Shown here piece after piece: positions 27,113-35,715 of a DNA stretch of 64,000 nucleotides. Source of the DNA: Streptococcus henryi DSM 19005 (lineage in GTDB: Bacteria; Bacillota; Bacilli; Lactobacillales; Streptococcaceae); the NCBI RefSeq assembly GCF_000376985.1, contig NZ_AQYA01000036.1, positions 1 through 64,000 on the forward strand, in the 5' to 3' direction. Position 1 is the first letter of the stretch; every line of letters starts with the position of its first letter. The notes beneath the pieces are model-generated. The model worked only from the letters and a program-made list of their open reading frames with translations. It was not told where the DNA came from and made no database searches. The position numbers and the translations under genes are program-made.

Positions 27113-28384
27113 TTATGCCTCACCTACTCTTCGAATATTAGCACCAAGTTTTGCCAATTTTTCATGGAATTGATAGTACCCGCGGTCTAAGTGAGTTAAT
27201 TTACCTACAGTAGTTGTTCCGTTAGCAACTAACCCTGTCAGAATGAGTGCTGCACTGGCACGTAAGTCAGTTGACATAACAGGAGCACCTTGCAAATCTT
27301 TTCCTCCATGAATCATGGCAGTATCACGAAGAATTTCAGCCTGCAATCCCATACGACGCATTTCTTCTAAGTGTTGGAAACGATTTTCAAACACAGTTTC
27401 AATCATAGTAGATTCGCCATTAACAACTGCCATCAAAGCTGTAAATTGTGCTTGCATATCAGTCGGAAATCCTGGGTGGGGTAATGTTTTAACTGTTACT
27501 GGTCGAAGTTTTTCAAGTTCAGATTGAACACGGATTCCATCTTCTTCTTCAGTGACCTGAACACCCATCTCCATTAATTTGGAAATTAATGGGCGATTGT
27601 GTTCCCAAACAGCATCTTTGATTAAGACATTACCTGATGTCATAGCTGCAGCAACCATAAATGTACCTGCTTCAATACGGTCTTGAACCACATCGTGTTC
27701 TGCACCATGTAGCTTATCAACACCAGTAATGACTAGGGTTTCAGTACCAGCACCTCTGACTTTTGCTCCCATTTTATTAAGTAAGATAGCCAAATCAACG
27801 ATTTCAGGTTCACGCGCAGCATTTTCAATAGTAGTAACACCATCTGCCAAAGTAGCTGCCATCATCAAGTTCTGTGTTGCACCAACTGAAGGGAAATCCA
27901 TGTAAATATGGGCTCCATGAAGGCGTTCTGCTTTTGCAGTAATATCACCGCCAAGCTGGCTGATTTCGGCTCCCATAGCTTCTAAGCCTTTCAAGTGAAG
28001 ATCAATTGGGCGGCTCCCAATTGTACATCCTCCTGGCATAGAAACCTTAGCATGTCCACATCGTGCCAAAATTGGTCCAAGAACAACAATAGAAGCACGC
28101 ATTTGACTGACATATTCATACGGGGCGATATCCAAGATGTGTCCTGTGGCATCAACGACAACCTCATTCTTTGACTCATCAAAATCTACTGAAATGTCTA
28201 GTCCACGTACCACATTATTCATGGTAAACACATCTGATAAGATAGGCACATTTCTTAAAAGAGTTTGGCCCTCTTTTGGCAAGATAGTTGCAGCTAGCAA
28301 TGGCAATACAGCATTCTTAGCTCCTTCAATAACAACTTCTCCTTCTAAACGCGTCTTTCCGCCTTCAATTATAATTTTATCCAA
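27113..28384 (-). CDS. murA: UDP-N-acetylglucosamine 1-carboxyvinyltransferase
   Basis: This 423-residue cytosolic enzyme adds phosphoenolpyruvate to UDP-GlcNAc, the committed step of peptidoglycan synthesis and the target of fosfomycin. Lys23 ([11 protein letters not shown]) and the PEP-binding Cys120 ([14 protein letters not shown]) are both present, so the enzyme should be fosfomycin-sensitive in principle. The start is a TTG at 28384, seven bases after ACGGAG. An extended -10 (TGGTATAAT, 28425-28420) lies upstream. Streptococci usually carry two MurA paralogues; which one this is cannot be decided here. Confidence 0.95.
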   Translation of the reverse strand: MDKIIIEGGKTRLEGEVVIEGAKNAVLPLLAATILPKEGQTLLRNVPILSDVFTMNNVVRGLDISVDFDESKNEVVVDATGHILDIAPYEYVSQMRASIVVLGPILARCGHAKVSMPGGCTIGSRPIDLHLKGLEAMGAEISQLGGDITAKAERLHGAHIYMDFPSVGATQNLMMAATLADGVTTIENAAREPEIVDLAILLNKMGAKVRGAGTETLVITGVDKLHGAEHDVVQDRIEAGTFMVAAAMTSGNVLIKDAVWEHNRPLISKLMEMGVQVTEEEDGIRVQSELEKLRPVTVKTLPHPGFPTDMQAQFTALMAVVNGESTMIETVFENRFQHLEEMRRMGLQAEILRDTAMIHGGKDLQGAPVMSTDLRASAALILTGLVANGTTTVGKLTHLDRGYYQFHEKLAKLGANIRRVGEA

Positions 28385-28448
28385 TGTAATACTCCGTTCT
28401 TTACGATTCTCATTATTTGATTATACCATACAATAAAGGAATAGACCC

Positions 28449-28685
28449 TCATTGGAACATGAAAAAGAGACTTTGACTAATTTGAATCAACTCTAAGACC
28501 ATATGACTGACTAAGAAACCAAGTCCAATACTCATAAATAGGACTAGCATACGAAGTTTTGGTATATTCTCATCCGTTAATTTTACAAATTTAGACCAGT
28601 CAATGACTGTTGCTAATAATTGATAAGAAATTGCTATAAATATAAAGTGACTTAACATGGTCACCATTTGATTTAATACTTCCAT
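28449..28685 (-). CDS. DUF1146 (YwzB-type) small membrane protein
   Basis: This 78-residue protein has two membrane helices, FIFIAISYQLLATVIDWSKF and MLVLFMSIGLGFLVSHMVLELI, matching DUF1146 (YwzB), found upstream of murA in many Firmicutes. No role is known. The ATG at 28685 has no ribosome site; instead TATAAT ends exactly six bases upstream, so the message is probably leaderless. Confidence 0.8.
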   Translation of the reverse strand: MEVLNQMVTMLSHFIFIAISYQLLATVIDWSKFVKLTDENIPKLRMLVLFMSIGLGFLVSHMVLELIQISQSLFFMFQ

Positions 28686-28691
28686 ACTGGT

Positions 28692-28697
28692 ATTATA
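28692..28697 (-). promoter_or_regulatory. Extended -10 of DUF1146 gene, placed for a leaderless mRNA
   Basis: On the minus strand TG-T-TATAAT is followed by ACCAGT and then the ATG. A transcription start at the usual seventh base after the -10 would be the A of the ATG. Confidence 0.6.
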
Positions 28698-28744
28698 ACA
28701 AATTTCAATAGCTTAGGAAATCTAAAGAACTCTTTAAAATTTGA

Positions 28745-28750
28745 TATAAT
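28745..28750 (+). promoter_or_regulatory. Extended -10 promoter of the thioesterase gene
   Basis: TG-A-TATAAT ends at 28750; no good -35 is seen. AGGAG at 28772-28776 is the ribosome site for the ATG at 28787. Confidence 0.6.
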
Positions 28751-28786
28751 ATCTAGTAGATTACTACATACGAGGAGCTTAAAAAT

Positions 28787-29149
28787 ATGCCTATCTTTAT
28801 TAAACACTATCATACCAACTTAGAACACTCTGCTCAAGCTATGGGTTCTGGTACACTGCAAGTTCTGTCAACTCCTTCACTTGTAGCTTTTTTGGAAAAT
28901 GCTGCCTTGTCAGCAATCGAAGATAAGATTTCAAATCAAGAAACAAGCGTTGGAACCAGAATGGAAATCAATCATCTAGCTGCTAGTAAAATTGGAAATA
29001 CCATAAAAGTAGTCGTCAAAGAAATAAGTAACAATGGCAGACAATTCTTATTCACCATAGAAGCCTATGATGATAACAAATTAATCGGAACTGCTAAACA
29101 TACTAGAGTTAAAGTAGATATAGACCGCTTTTTAGCTAAAGTGAACTAA
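28787..29149 (+). CDS. Hot-dog fold thioesterase family protein
   Basis: This 120-residue protein resembles small hot-dog thioesterases of the fluoroacetyl-CoA thioesterase (FlK) type. Features are an N-terminal helix ending in STPSLVAFLENAA, the loop ETSVGTRMEINHLAASKIGNTI and a strand rich in Lys/Val. The Thr and Glu around VGTRMEINHLA occupy the catalytic region of the family. The substrate is probably an acyl-CoA; no pathway context is given by neighbours. It is a rare plus-strand gene here, with its own promoter, followed directly by a BOX-like repeat. Confidence 0.75.
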   Translation: MPIFIKHYHTNLEHSAQAMGSGTLQVLSTPSLVAFLENAALSAIEDKISNQETSVGTRMEINHLAASKIGNTIKVVVKEISNNGRQFLFTIEAYDDNKLIGTAKHTRVKVDIDRFLAKVN

Positions 29150-29252
29150 TACACTTCGAAATTCAAAATGAAACATCGTTAAATCTCCTCCCTAACTCCA
29201 GGTGTGACTATCAACCTGCCTTGTCAGATTTGGATTTTCTTTGAGTACAATT
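29149..29252. repeat. BOX-like intergenic repeat, copy C
   Basis: The element begins at the stop codon of the thioesterase gene. ATACACTTCG..ATTCAAAATG, a middle with CTCCCTAACTCCAGG and a right end CCTTGTCAGATTTGGATTTT..GAGTAC follow the same block order as the copy at 256-361. Confidence 0.55.
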
Positions 29253-29299
29253 TCTCAACTATTAATTGCCTTGTCTTTGTTCATAATATTATTACTCAA

Positions 29300-29353
29300 A
29301 AATACCCATAAACCAAATCGGCAATAAAGTCGTGATGGTCTACGGGTATTTAA
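29300..29353 (-). terminator. Terminator after the PfkB-family kinase gene
   Basis: AAATACCC-TA-ACC and its counterpart GGT-TA-GGGTATTT pair across a loop of about 25 bases; on the minus strand TTTTTGAG follows. Confidence 0.65.
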
Positions 29354-29360
29354 AATAGCT

Positions 29361-30266
29361 CTATAATTTTGCATCTAACTCAGCTTGAAGTTCTTTAAAT
29401 TCTTCCTCACTAAGATGAACACCGGATGTTCCAATAATACGGCTAGAAACTTGATTAGCAAAATCAAGACTGGCATCTAAACTTTTCTTTTGAGAGAGAG
29501 CGGCCATCATTGCACCAACATGACTGTCACCTGCTCCAATGGTATCAACGACTTTATTGGGATAGGTTGGTAATATATGCCACTTGCCATCAAATGCTAC
29601 TACACCTGCAATCCCACGTGTTACAATAACTGTTTGATGAGTTATCTGATACAGTCGCATTACTGCATTGTCAACTTTATCTTCACCTGACAATCTAAGA
29701 GATTCTTCCTCGTTAAGATGCAAGATAGGTTTCATTTTTAACAAATCATCCAAGCGTTGTTTTGGTATAAGATGTCCCCTTGGTCCAGGTGCAAAAATCA
29801 ATTGACTAGGAATAGTTTTAAGACTTTCTAATAATTCAGGACCTGTTTCTTCTTCTACTTCGAGACCACAGACATACACATAATCATAGCCTGACAAATC
29901 CAATCCGCTTAACCAGCCACTATCAAATTGGTACTCAACGCCATGTTCAGATAAAAAAGTTCGCTCTCCATCTGATTCAATAAAACAGTAGCAACACCCA
30001 TTTTCACCAGGTAATTGGATAGGACTATCAATCCCTAACTCTAATAGTCTCTTTGAAACAAATTGGCCGTAAAGTCCAGTTCCAACTGGCGAAATAAAAT
30101 CGTAGGGAACCCCTAGGTGATGCAAGATATTAACGACATTAAAAGCGCAGCCTCCCAATGAAAAAAATTGTTTCTTAATATGGGCATCACCCTGTCGATT
30201 CGGAAGTTCATCGACATAAATCATAACGTCACAAACTGTTGATCCAATAACGAGACATTTAGACAT
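29361..30266 (-). CDS. PfkB-family carbohydrate/nucleoside kinase
   Basis: This 301-residue kinase of the ribokinase fold has the N-terminal GG motif in FSLGGCAFNVVNILHHLG and the C-terminal signature VDTIGAGDSHVGAMMA, which supplies the anion hole and the catalytic aspartate. Members phosphorylate ribose, fructose, adenosine, pseudouridine or similar. No transporter or hydrolase lies beside it to indicate the sugar, so specificity is open. AAAGGAG precedes the ATG. It is a single gene with its own terminator. Confidence 0.85.
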   Translation of the reverse strand: MSKCLVIGSTVCDVMIYVDELPNRQGDAHIKKQFFSLGGCAFNVVNILHHLGVPYDFISPVGTGLYGQFVSKRLLELGIDSPIQLPGENGCCYCFIESDGERTFLSEHGVEYQFDSGWLSGLDLSGYDYVYVCGLEVEEETGPELLESLKTIPSQLIFAPGPRGHLIPKQRLDDLLKMKPILHLNEEESLRLSGEDKVDNAVMRLYQITHQTVIVTRGIAGVVAFDGKWHILPTYPNKVVDTIGAGDSHVGAMMAALSQKKSLDASLDFANQVSSRIIGTSGVHLSEEEFKELQAELDAKL

Positions 30267-30389
30267 ATTCTGCTCCTTTGAGAAATGTGCTGAATACCTT
30301 TATCTTAGCACGTTTAGCAAATAAAATCACCTTTCAAAAGTAAGTTTAAAAAAATAATGATTATATTCCCCATGATGGATAGAATTTGT

Positions 30390-30395
30390 TATAAT
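30390..30395 (+). promoter_or_regulatory. Extended -10 promoter of the UPF0371 gene
   Basis: TG-T-TATAAT ends at 30395; no convincing -35 is visible. The predicted leader is about 47 bases. Confidence 0.5.
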
Positions 30396-30422
30396 AGATT
30401 ATTGAATTTTAGAAAGGAACCA

Positions 30423-30440
30423 ATGGGCACCTGCCCGTAA
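30423..30440 (+). CDS. Candidate five-codon leader peptide (MGTCP) before the UPF0371 gene
   Basis: GAAAGGAACCA places a good ribosome site before ATG GGC ACC TGC CCG TAA. The start of the main gene, nine bases after this stop, has no ribosome site of its own. The codons also form a hairpin (GGGCA-CC-TGCCC). The arrangement suggests that ribosomes load at the short frame and reinitiate at the main ATG. It is a reading of the sequence, without a known precedent that I can name. Confidence 0.4.
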   Translation: MGTCP

Positions 30441-30448
30441 CTGCTACC

Positions 30449-31933
30449 ATGAAAAAAATTGCCTTTGATTCTGAAAAATATCTGAATTTGCAACGTGACC
30501 ATATTTTGGAACGCATTAACCAATTTGATGGTAAACTTTATCTCGAATTTGGTGGAAAAATGCTTGAAGATTTCCATGCTGCTCGCGTACTGCCAGGTTA
30601 TGAGCCTGATAATAAAATCAAACTTCTTCAGGAGATGAAAGAAAATGTTGAGATTGTTATCGCCATCAACGCTAATAATATCGAACACTCAAAAGCGCGT
30701 GGAGATTTAGGTATCTCTTACGATCAAGAAGTTTTCCGTTTAATTGATAAATTTAAAGATCTTGATATTTATGTTGGCTCTGTTGTTATTACTCAATATA
30801 CTGGTCAACCTGCTGCTGATACTTTCCGTAAGCAACTTGAAAAAAATGGAATTGCTTCATACCTGCATTATCCAATCAAAGGCTATCCAACAGACATCAA
30901 CCACATCATTTCACCGGAAGGGATGGGGAAAAACGACTATATCAAGACAAGTCGTAATCTAGTCGTTGTCACTGCGCCTGGTCCAGGTTCTGGTAAACTA
31001 GCAACATGTATGTCAAACCTCTATCATGACCAAGTAAATGGTATTACATCAGGATATGCAAAATTTGAAACATTCCCTGTTTGGAATTTGCCATTACACC
31101 ATCCAGTAAACTTGGCCTATGAAGCTGCTACTGCTGACCTTGATGATGTTAACATGATTGATCCTTTCCATCTTGAAACATATGGCAAAACAACTGTTAA
31201 CTATAATCGTGATATTGAGATTTTCCCAGTTGTTAAACGCATGCTGGAACGTATCCTCGGAAAATCGCCTTATGCCTCTCCAACTGATATGGGAGTCAAT
31301 ATGGTTGGATTCTCAATTGTCGATGAGGAAGCTGCTATTGAAGCCTCTAAACAAGAAATTATCCGCCGTTACTATCAGACTTTAGTCGAATTCCGAGCAG
31401 AACGTGTACCTGAATCTGCAATTAAGAAAATTGAACTTTTAATGAATGATACTGGCATCACACCGGAAGATCGCCAAGTTGTTCTTGCTGCGCGTGCTAA
31501 AGAAGAAGCTACAGGAAGTGCTGCTTTAGCTTTAGAGTTACCTAATGGAGATATTGTAACTGGTAAAACATCTGAACTCTTTGGTCCTTCTGCCGCTGTT
31601 ATCATCAACGCTATCAAACATCTTGCAAGCATAGCTAAAGAAACACATTTGATTGAACCAGAGTATGTTACTCCAATTCAGGACTTGAAAATTAACCATC
31701 TTGGTAGCAAAAATCCCCGTCTCCACTCAAGTGAAATTCTGATTGCTCTTGCTATTACAGCAAAAGACAGTGAAGAAGCAAGATTAGCAATGAGCCAACT
31801 GCCAAACCTTACTGGAAGTGAAGTTCACTCAACTGTAACACTTCCTGAAGAAGATAAAAACGTATTCCGTAAACTTGGAATCAATGTTACATTTGACCCC
31901 GTTTATGAACAAGATAAATTATTCCGAAACTAA
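30449..31933 (+). CDS. UPF0371 (DUF1846) family protein
   Basis: This 494-residue soluble protein matches DUF1846/UPF0371 from end to end: N-terminal [52 protein letters not shown], then [50 protein letters not shown]. The GPGSGK segment resembles a phosphate-binding loop, and the fold is reported as nucleotide-binding-like in structural genomics models. The biochemical role is unknown. It is monocistronic on the plus strand, with an unusual leader and a strong terminator. Confidence 0.85.
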   Translation: MKKIAFDSEKYLNLQRDHILERINQFDGKLYLEFGGKMLEDFHAARVLPGYEPDNKIKLLQEMKENVEIVIAINANNIEHSKARGDLGISYDQEVFRLIDKFKDLDIYVGSVVITQYTGQPAADTFRKQLEKNGIASYLHYPIKGYPTDINHIISPEGMGKNDYIKTSRNLVVVTAPGPGSGKLATCMSNLYHDQVNGITSGYAKFETFPVWNLPLHHPVNLAYEAATADLDDVNMIDPFHLETYGKTTVNYNRDIEIFPVVKRMLERILGKSPYASPTDMGVNMVGFSIVDEEAAIEASKQEIIRRYYQTLVEFRAERVPESAIKKIELLMNDTGITPEDRQVVLAARAKEEATGSAALALELPNGDIVTGKTSELFGPSAAVIINAIKHLASIAKETHLIEPEYVTPIQDLKINHLGSKNPRLHSSEILIALAITAKDSEEARLAMSQLPNLTGSEVHSTVTLPEEDKNVFRKLGINVTFDPVYEQDKLFRN

Positions 31934-31963
31934 TTCATAACTAATAAACCTGATATATACCGA

Positions 31964-32000
31964 AAATGGAGCTTAGACATCTGTCCAGCTCCATTTTTTG
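31964..32000. terminator. Bidirectional terminator between the UPF0371 gene and gtrA-like gene
   Basis: ATGGAGCT (31966-31973) pairs with AGCTCCAT (31987-31994), with A-run before and T-run after. It serves the plus-strand UPF0371 gene and possibly the converging gtrA-like gene. Confidence 0.75.
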
Positions 32001-32022
32001 ATTGTCCACAAAATAGAAATTT

Positions 32023-32457
32023 CTATTTTTTACCTGTGAATACAAATAATTTACTAATAACGTAGTTTAATACGATAATCAGGACTTGAGCAAAGAGCGT
32101 TTCAATAGCATTGACAAGACTTAGATTACCACCAACAAAATTACCGATAATTTGAGGATATTTATCAACTAAAATAATAGCTAACATCAAGTCTAGAACT
32201 AGGGTAAAGAGCCTCGCTCCAGTAAACTTAAGAAATCGTTTTGCCCATCCTTCTCTTTCCTGATTAAAGACATAAAGATCATTTGTCCAAAATGCAAAGA
32301 TGATAGAAATGGCATTGGCCAAAACAGCTGATAAATCCGCTTGTTTAAACACCTCGAATAAAAACAACCTTGCAATCATATAGACAAGTGTAGTTAAAAC
32401 GCCAAAAAATAGGTATTTAAATACCTCAGTTCTGATAATTTGTTTTAAATTTTTCAT
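32023..32457 (-). CDS. GtrA-like membrane protein (putative lipid-linked sugar flippase)
   Basis: The protein has 144 residues from the ATG at 32457; a longer frame from 32493 would begin upstream of the promoter. Four membrane helices and the conserved FWTNDLYVF segment define the GtrA/DPMS-type family (PF04138), thought to flip polyprenyl-phosphate sugars across the membrane. Its probable partner is the GtrB/SccN-type transferase at 37609-38538, the end of the rgp operon, with two hydrolase genes between. TG-C-TATAAT ends six bases before the ATG and there is no ribosome site, so the mRNA is probably leaderless. Confidence 0.82.
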   Translation of the reverse strand: MKNLKQIIRTEVFKYLFFGVLTTLVYMIARLFLFEVFKQADLSAVLANAISIIFAFWTNDLYVFNQEREGWAKRFLKFTGARLFTLVLDLMLAIILVDKYPQIIGNFVGGNLSLVNAIETLFAQVLIIVLNYVISKLFVFTGKK

Positions 32458-32463
32458 AGCTTG

Positions 32464-32469
32464 ATTATA
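32464..32469 (-). promoter_or_regulatory. Extended -10 of the gtrA-like gene, placed for a leaderless mRNA
   Basis: On the minus strand TG-C-TATAAT is followed by CAAGCT and the ATG. A possible -35 TTGTTT lies 18 bases upstream of the -10. Confidence 0.6.
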
Positions 32470-32516
32470 GCATAATATGCGATGAAGAAACAAGAAAATC
32501 TAGCAAACTACTCGAA

Positions 32517-32565
32517 AAGCAAAAACTAGAGCTGAGAAACCATAGTGTGACTCTCAAACTCTAGT
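32517..32565 (-). terminator. Terminator after the amidase gene
   Basis: ACTAGAG-TTTGAGA and TCTCA-CTCTAGT pair around a loop; on the minus strand TTTTTGC follows. Confidence 0.65.
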
Positions 32566-32582
32566 AATGAGGAAAGCTATAT

Positions 32583-32600
32583 TATAGTCGAATGACTATA
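32583..32600. repeat. Perfect 18-bp palindrome TATAGTCGAATGACTATA
   Basis: It is identical to the palindrome at 22135-22152 in the hflX leader. Here it lies six bases after the amidase stop codon, before the terminator hairpin. The arms (TATAGTC/GACTATA) resemble but do not match the MetR box. Confidence 0.6.
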
Positions 32601-32605
32601 GTTAA

Positions 32606-35488
32606 TCAAATATCATACTTTTTATAATATGAAAGGATTCCTGAAACGATTCCGTTTGCTAATTTTTCCTGATAAGCTGATGTTTTGATTTTTTGAGATT
32701 CAGCCGCATTCGACATATAGCCCAACTCTAGAAGAACAGCTGGAGCTGTTGTTTCACGAAGGACAGCAAAGGTATTGCGCTGTACACCATTATTTTTAGC
32801 ACCAGCGCTTGACACTGTTGCACTTTGAATAGCATTGGCAAGTGTCGCACTTCGATTTATGCGCTCACTTGTATTGTGATACTTGGTATTAATCTTAGCA
32901 GGGTATTCTGGATAATATTGATAATAGTATGTTTCAATACCGCTTGCTGCTGCACTTGTGGAAGCGTTGAAATGGATACTTAGGAAGATATCTGACGCAC
33001 TGGCGTTAACTTTTTGAGAGCGTTCCGTCAAACCAACATAGGTGTCATCTGTACGTGTTGTTACGACGGTATAACCGGCTGCCTCAAGTTTTGCCTTAAT
33101 CAGTTTTTGCATACTTAAATTCAGTGTTTTCTCAGCTGTATTGTAGTAATATGCTCCCGAGTCTGAACCTCCATGCCCTGCATCAAGATAGACAACTTTG
33201 TTAATAACTTCATAGTCTCCCTGTGACGCTGAACCTTTTTTATCAGCATTCAAAGCATAAGTTCCGGCAACATGTCCTGTACGAGTACCATCACTGTAAT
33301 CTACATAAGCATGAACAGTATAATCACTCTTGATATAGCCATGGTTTCTTTCATTAACCGTTACTTTGACTTGACCATTTGTCTTTTCAGATGAAGTATA
33401 CCAATAAATATTCTTTTGATTTTCCTCTGACCATGCTGCTACACTGATTGACTTAATTGACTTAGAATTAGTTGTTTCACTAAGAACAATATCAAGTGTC
33501 CCAGCATTAGCATTATAATTTGAAACTGATAGTTTTACTTCTTCAGTTTTAACATTTTTCACCACAAATCCATCTGTTCCAGCCAATCCCATTAAATGAC
33601 TGCCACCAATTTTACTATAGCCATAAATATGAACATTATATTGGCCAGTTTCGTGGTTATGGTCTTTAACTGAAATGGTTGCTGTGTAAGTTGAAGTATT
33701 TTCTTGAGTGGTTTTGTGCCATTTAATATCATCTTGACCATTCTTACTAGTCCAAACTGGTACAGTTACAGAACTGATATAAAGAGGTACATTTGACACT
33801 TGAACAGTGTAAGTATTCTCATCTTTTTGATCAATTTTTGTTGATACCTTTGGTTTTGCAATAGTGATTGTTCGCCCATTCAATCCAACTGCCTTACCAG
33901 TTTCAAATGAATAGGTATGAATATTATAATTTCCAAATCCTTTATGATTTTCGTAGGAAGCAACTGCTTTACCAGTCTTATCTGCGTTATACCACTTAAT
34001 ATCATCCTGACCATTTTCATCTGACCAAACAGCAAATTTTACCTTGCTGTAATCATTAACTGAAGTAGATGTTACCTGAAGAGAAATCCCAGCTGATGTC
34101 AGTTCAGCATTAACTACTGTTTTAGAAACGGGTTTTGTTATTTTATAAGATCCAAGATTAGTACCTGAACGTGTTCCATCAGTGTAATCAACGTAGGTAT
34201 GTACTATATAATAGTCAGATGTATTCGAATGATTAGCAATATTAACAGTTGCTGTCGCCTTGTTTCCTGAAACAGTTGGCGTGTACCACTTCAAATCATC
34301 CTGACCTTTATCTTGAGACCAAACAGCAATAGATACAGCTTTTACTGTCTTAGTATTTGAATTTCCAGCGACCACGATATCAAAACTTGTTTTGTTCTCA
34401 GCATAATTTACCATTGAGACGGTTGCATTAGCTCTGCTATCAGCATTTGTGAAGCCTGAAGTAGCAGTCAATCCAACTAGCCCTCCAGTTATGAGGCTTT
34501 GGCCATAGATATGGACATTGTACAACCCAGTATCATTCTTATGGTCACGAACAGATACATTTACTTTATAATTACTTGCTGTTGTTTTTGTAGCTTGGTA
34601 CCATTTAATATCATCTTGACCATTTTTAGCTGACCAAACTGGAACAAGCACACTTGTAATAGTATCTGGGACATTATTAATCAGAATTTCAAAATTGCCT
34701 GCACTTGTTTTGTTGATATTTGTCTGTATTTCTGGTTTAGCAACGGTTATTGTTAATGCATTTAAACCTTTAGCTGCCGTATTCGGAACAAAGGAATAGG
34801 TATGAACATGATAAAGTCCATAGTCTTTGTGCTTTGATAAATCAACATAAGCAGCACCCAAATTATTTGCATCATACCAAACGATGTCATCTTGACCTTT
34901 GTTATCTGACCAAACGGCGAACTTAATCTTTTCTTGGTTTTTGATGATACCATTGTATTTTATTGTAAGTGACTTACGTTCTACAGATGCAGAAACTAAA
35001 GGTTCTTCCTTAACAGCAGACGTTCCTGTAGAAGTATCTGTCGTCTGATTTGCATTACTAGTACTACTATTATCAACAACTCTACGCAACTTAATGCCTG
35101 CATCTGCTGGAGTAGCATTACTTAGCTTAGCCTCCTGCTGTTCAGAAACCAGTTCAGTATCAGTTTTCTCTGCAGTAGCTTGATCTGTATTCATTTCTGA
35201 CGCCTGCACTTCAGTTTCTGAAACGACTTCTGCCTCTTTCTCTGCTACTTTCTCTTCTTCAGTAACATCATTAGTATCTAGAGCTTCTTTATTTACCTCT
35301 AATTCCTTGGTACCGTCTTGCTCTGATTCATTATCCGCTACTGCTAATACAGCTTCAGTTTCAATTGATGACGTAACAGATTGACCTGTTTCATCAGCTG
35401 ACACTGCACTCGCACTTCCTAAAATCGCCAAAACTGTTGCACTTGCAACTACCCAATGTTTTTTTGATTTATACATCTTTTTCTTCAA
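32606..35488 (-). CDS. Secreted N-acetylmuramoyl-L-alanine amidase with six Bsp-like repeats
   Basis: This 960-residue exported protein has the signal peptide HWVVASATVLAILGSASAVSADE, an acidic variable stretch to about residue 150, then six GBS Bsp-like repeats (PF08481), each marked by a variant of NGQDDIKWY and Y-N-I-H-T-Y or YNVHIYG. The C-terminal Amidase_3 domain has zinc ligands and catalytic residues in LDAGHGGSDSG, the Glu of NTAEKTLNLS, SIHFNAS and LLELGYMSN. It cuts the MurNAc-L-Ala bond of peptidoglycan. No LPXTG motif is present, so wall attachment probably relies on the repeats. Start TTG at 35488 after AAGGAA; an ATG four codons on is possible. Confidence 0.9.
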   Translation of the reverse strand: MKKKMYKSKKHWVVASATVLAILGSASAVSADETGQSVTSSIETEAVLAVADNESEQDGTKELEVNKEALDTNDVTEEEKVAEKEAEVVSETEVQASEMNTDQATAEKTDTELVSEQQEAKLSNATPADAGIKLRRVVDNSSTSNANQTTDTSTGTSAVKEEPLVSASVERKSLTIKYNGIIKNQEKIKFAVWSDNKGQDDIVWYDANNLGAAYVDLSKHKDYGLYHVHTYSFVPNTAAKGLNALTITVAKPEIQTNINKTSAGNFEILINNVPDTITSVLVPVWSAKNGQDDIKWYQATKTTASNYKVNVSVRDHKNDTGLYNVHIYGQSLITGGLVGLTATSGFTNADSRANATVSMVNYAENKTSFDIVVAGNSNTKTVKAVSIAVWSQDKGQDDLKWYTPTVSGNKATATVNIANHSNTSDYYIVHTYVDYTDGTRSGTNLGSYKITKPVSKTVVNAELTSAGISLQVTSTSVNDYSKVKFAVWSDENGQDDIKWYNADKTGKAVASYENHKGFGNYNIHTYSFETGKAVGLNGRTITIAKPKVSTKIDQKDENTYTVQVSNVPLYISSVTVPVWTSKNGQDDIKWHKTTQENTSTYTATISVKDHNHETGQYNVHIYGYSKIGGSHLMGLAGTDGFVVKNVKTEEVKLSVSNYNANAGTLDIVLSETTNSKSIKSISVAAWSEENQKNIYWYTSSEKTNGQVKVTVNERNHGYIKSDYTVHAYVDYSDGTRTGHVAGTYALNADKKGSASQGDYEVINKVVYLDAGHGGSDSGAYYYNTAEKTLNLSMQKLIKAKLEAAGYTVVTTRTDDTYVGLTERSQKVNASASDIFLSIHFNASTSAAASGIETYYYQYYPEYPAKINTKYHNTSERINRSATLANAIQSATVSSAGAKNNGVQRNTFAVLRETTAPAVLLELGYMSNAAESQKIKTSAYQEKLANGIVSGILSYYKKYDI

Positions 35489-35520
35489 AATAGGTATTCC
35501 TTTTTCACAATTTTGTGATT

Positions 35521-35549
35521 ATTATAACATTTCTTAAAAAGTTACACAA
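35521..35549 (-). promoter_or_regulatory. Promoter of the amidase gene
   Basis: Leftward: TTGTGT at 35549-35544, a 17-base spacer and TATAAT at 35526-35521. TCACAA-TT-TTGTGA, an inverted repeat, lies just downstream at about 35505-35518 and could be an operator; a related CACAATATTGTG occurs upstream of the Sip-type gene (about 53787). Confidence 0.7.
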
Positions 35550-35671
35550 TAGAGTGAGATTGATATTTTCCCCAGTTCTACTTAACATTCAAGCTAACAA
35601 TAATCTTTAAATTATTCTTTTTGATTTAATACGATGGAAATCGTAACAAGATGCTTATCTCCCACCTAAAG

Positions 35672-35700
35672 AAAAAAGCAAGCTGAAAAGTTCAACTTGC
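35672..35700 (-). terminator. Terminator after the CHAP hydrolase gene
   Basis: GCAAGTTGAA and TTCAGCTTGC pair with one mismatch around ACTT; on the minus strand TTTTTTC follows. Confidence 0.7.
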
Positions 35701-35715
35701 CTCACTTTAAATCGA

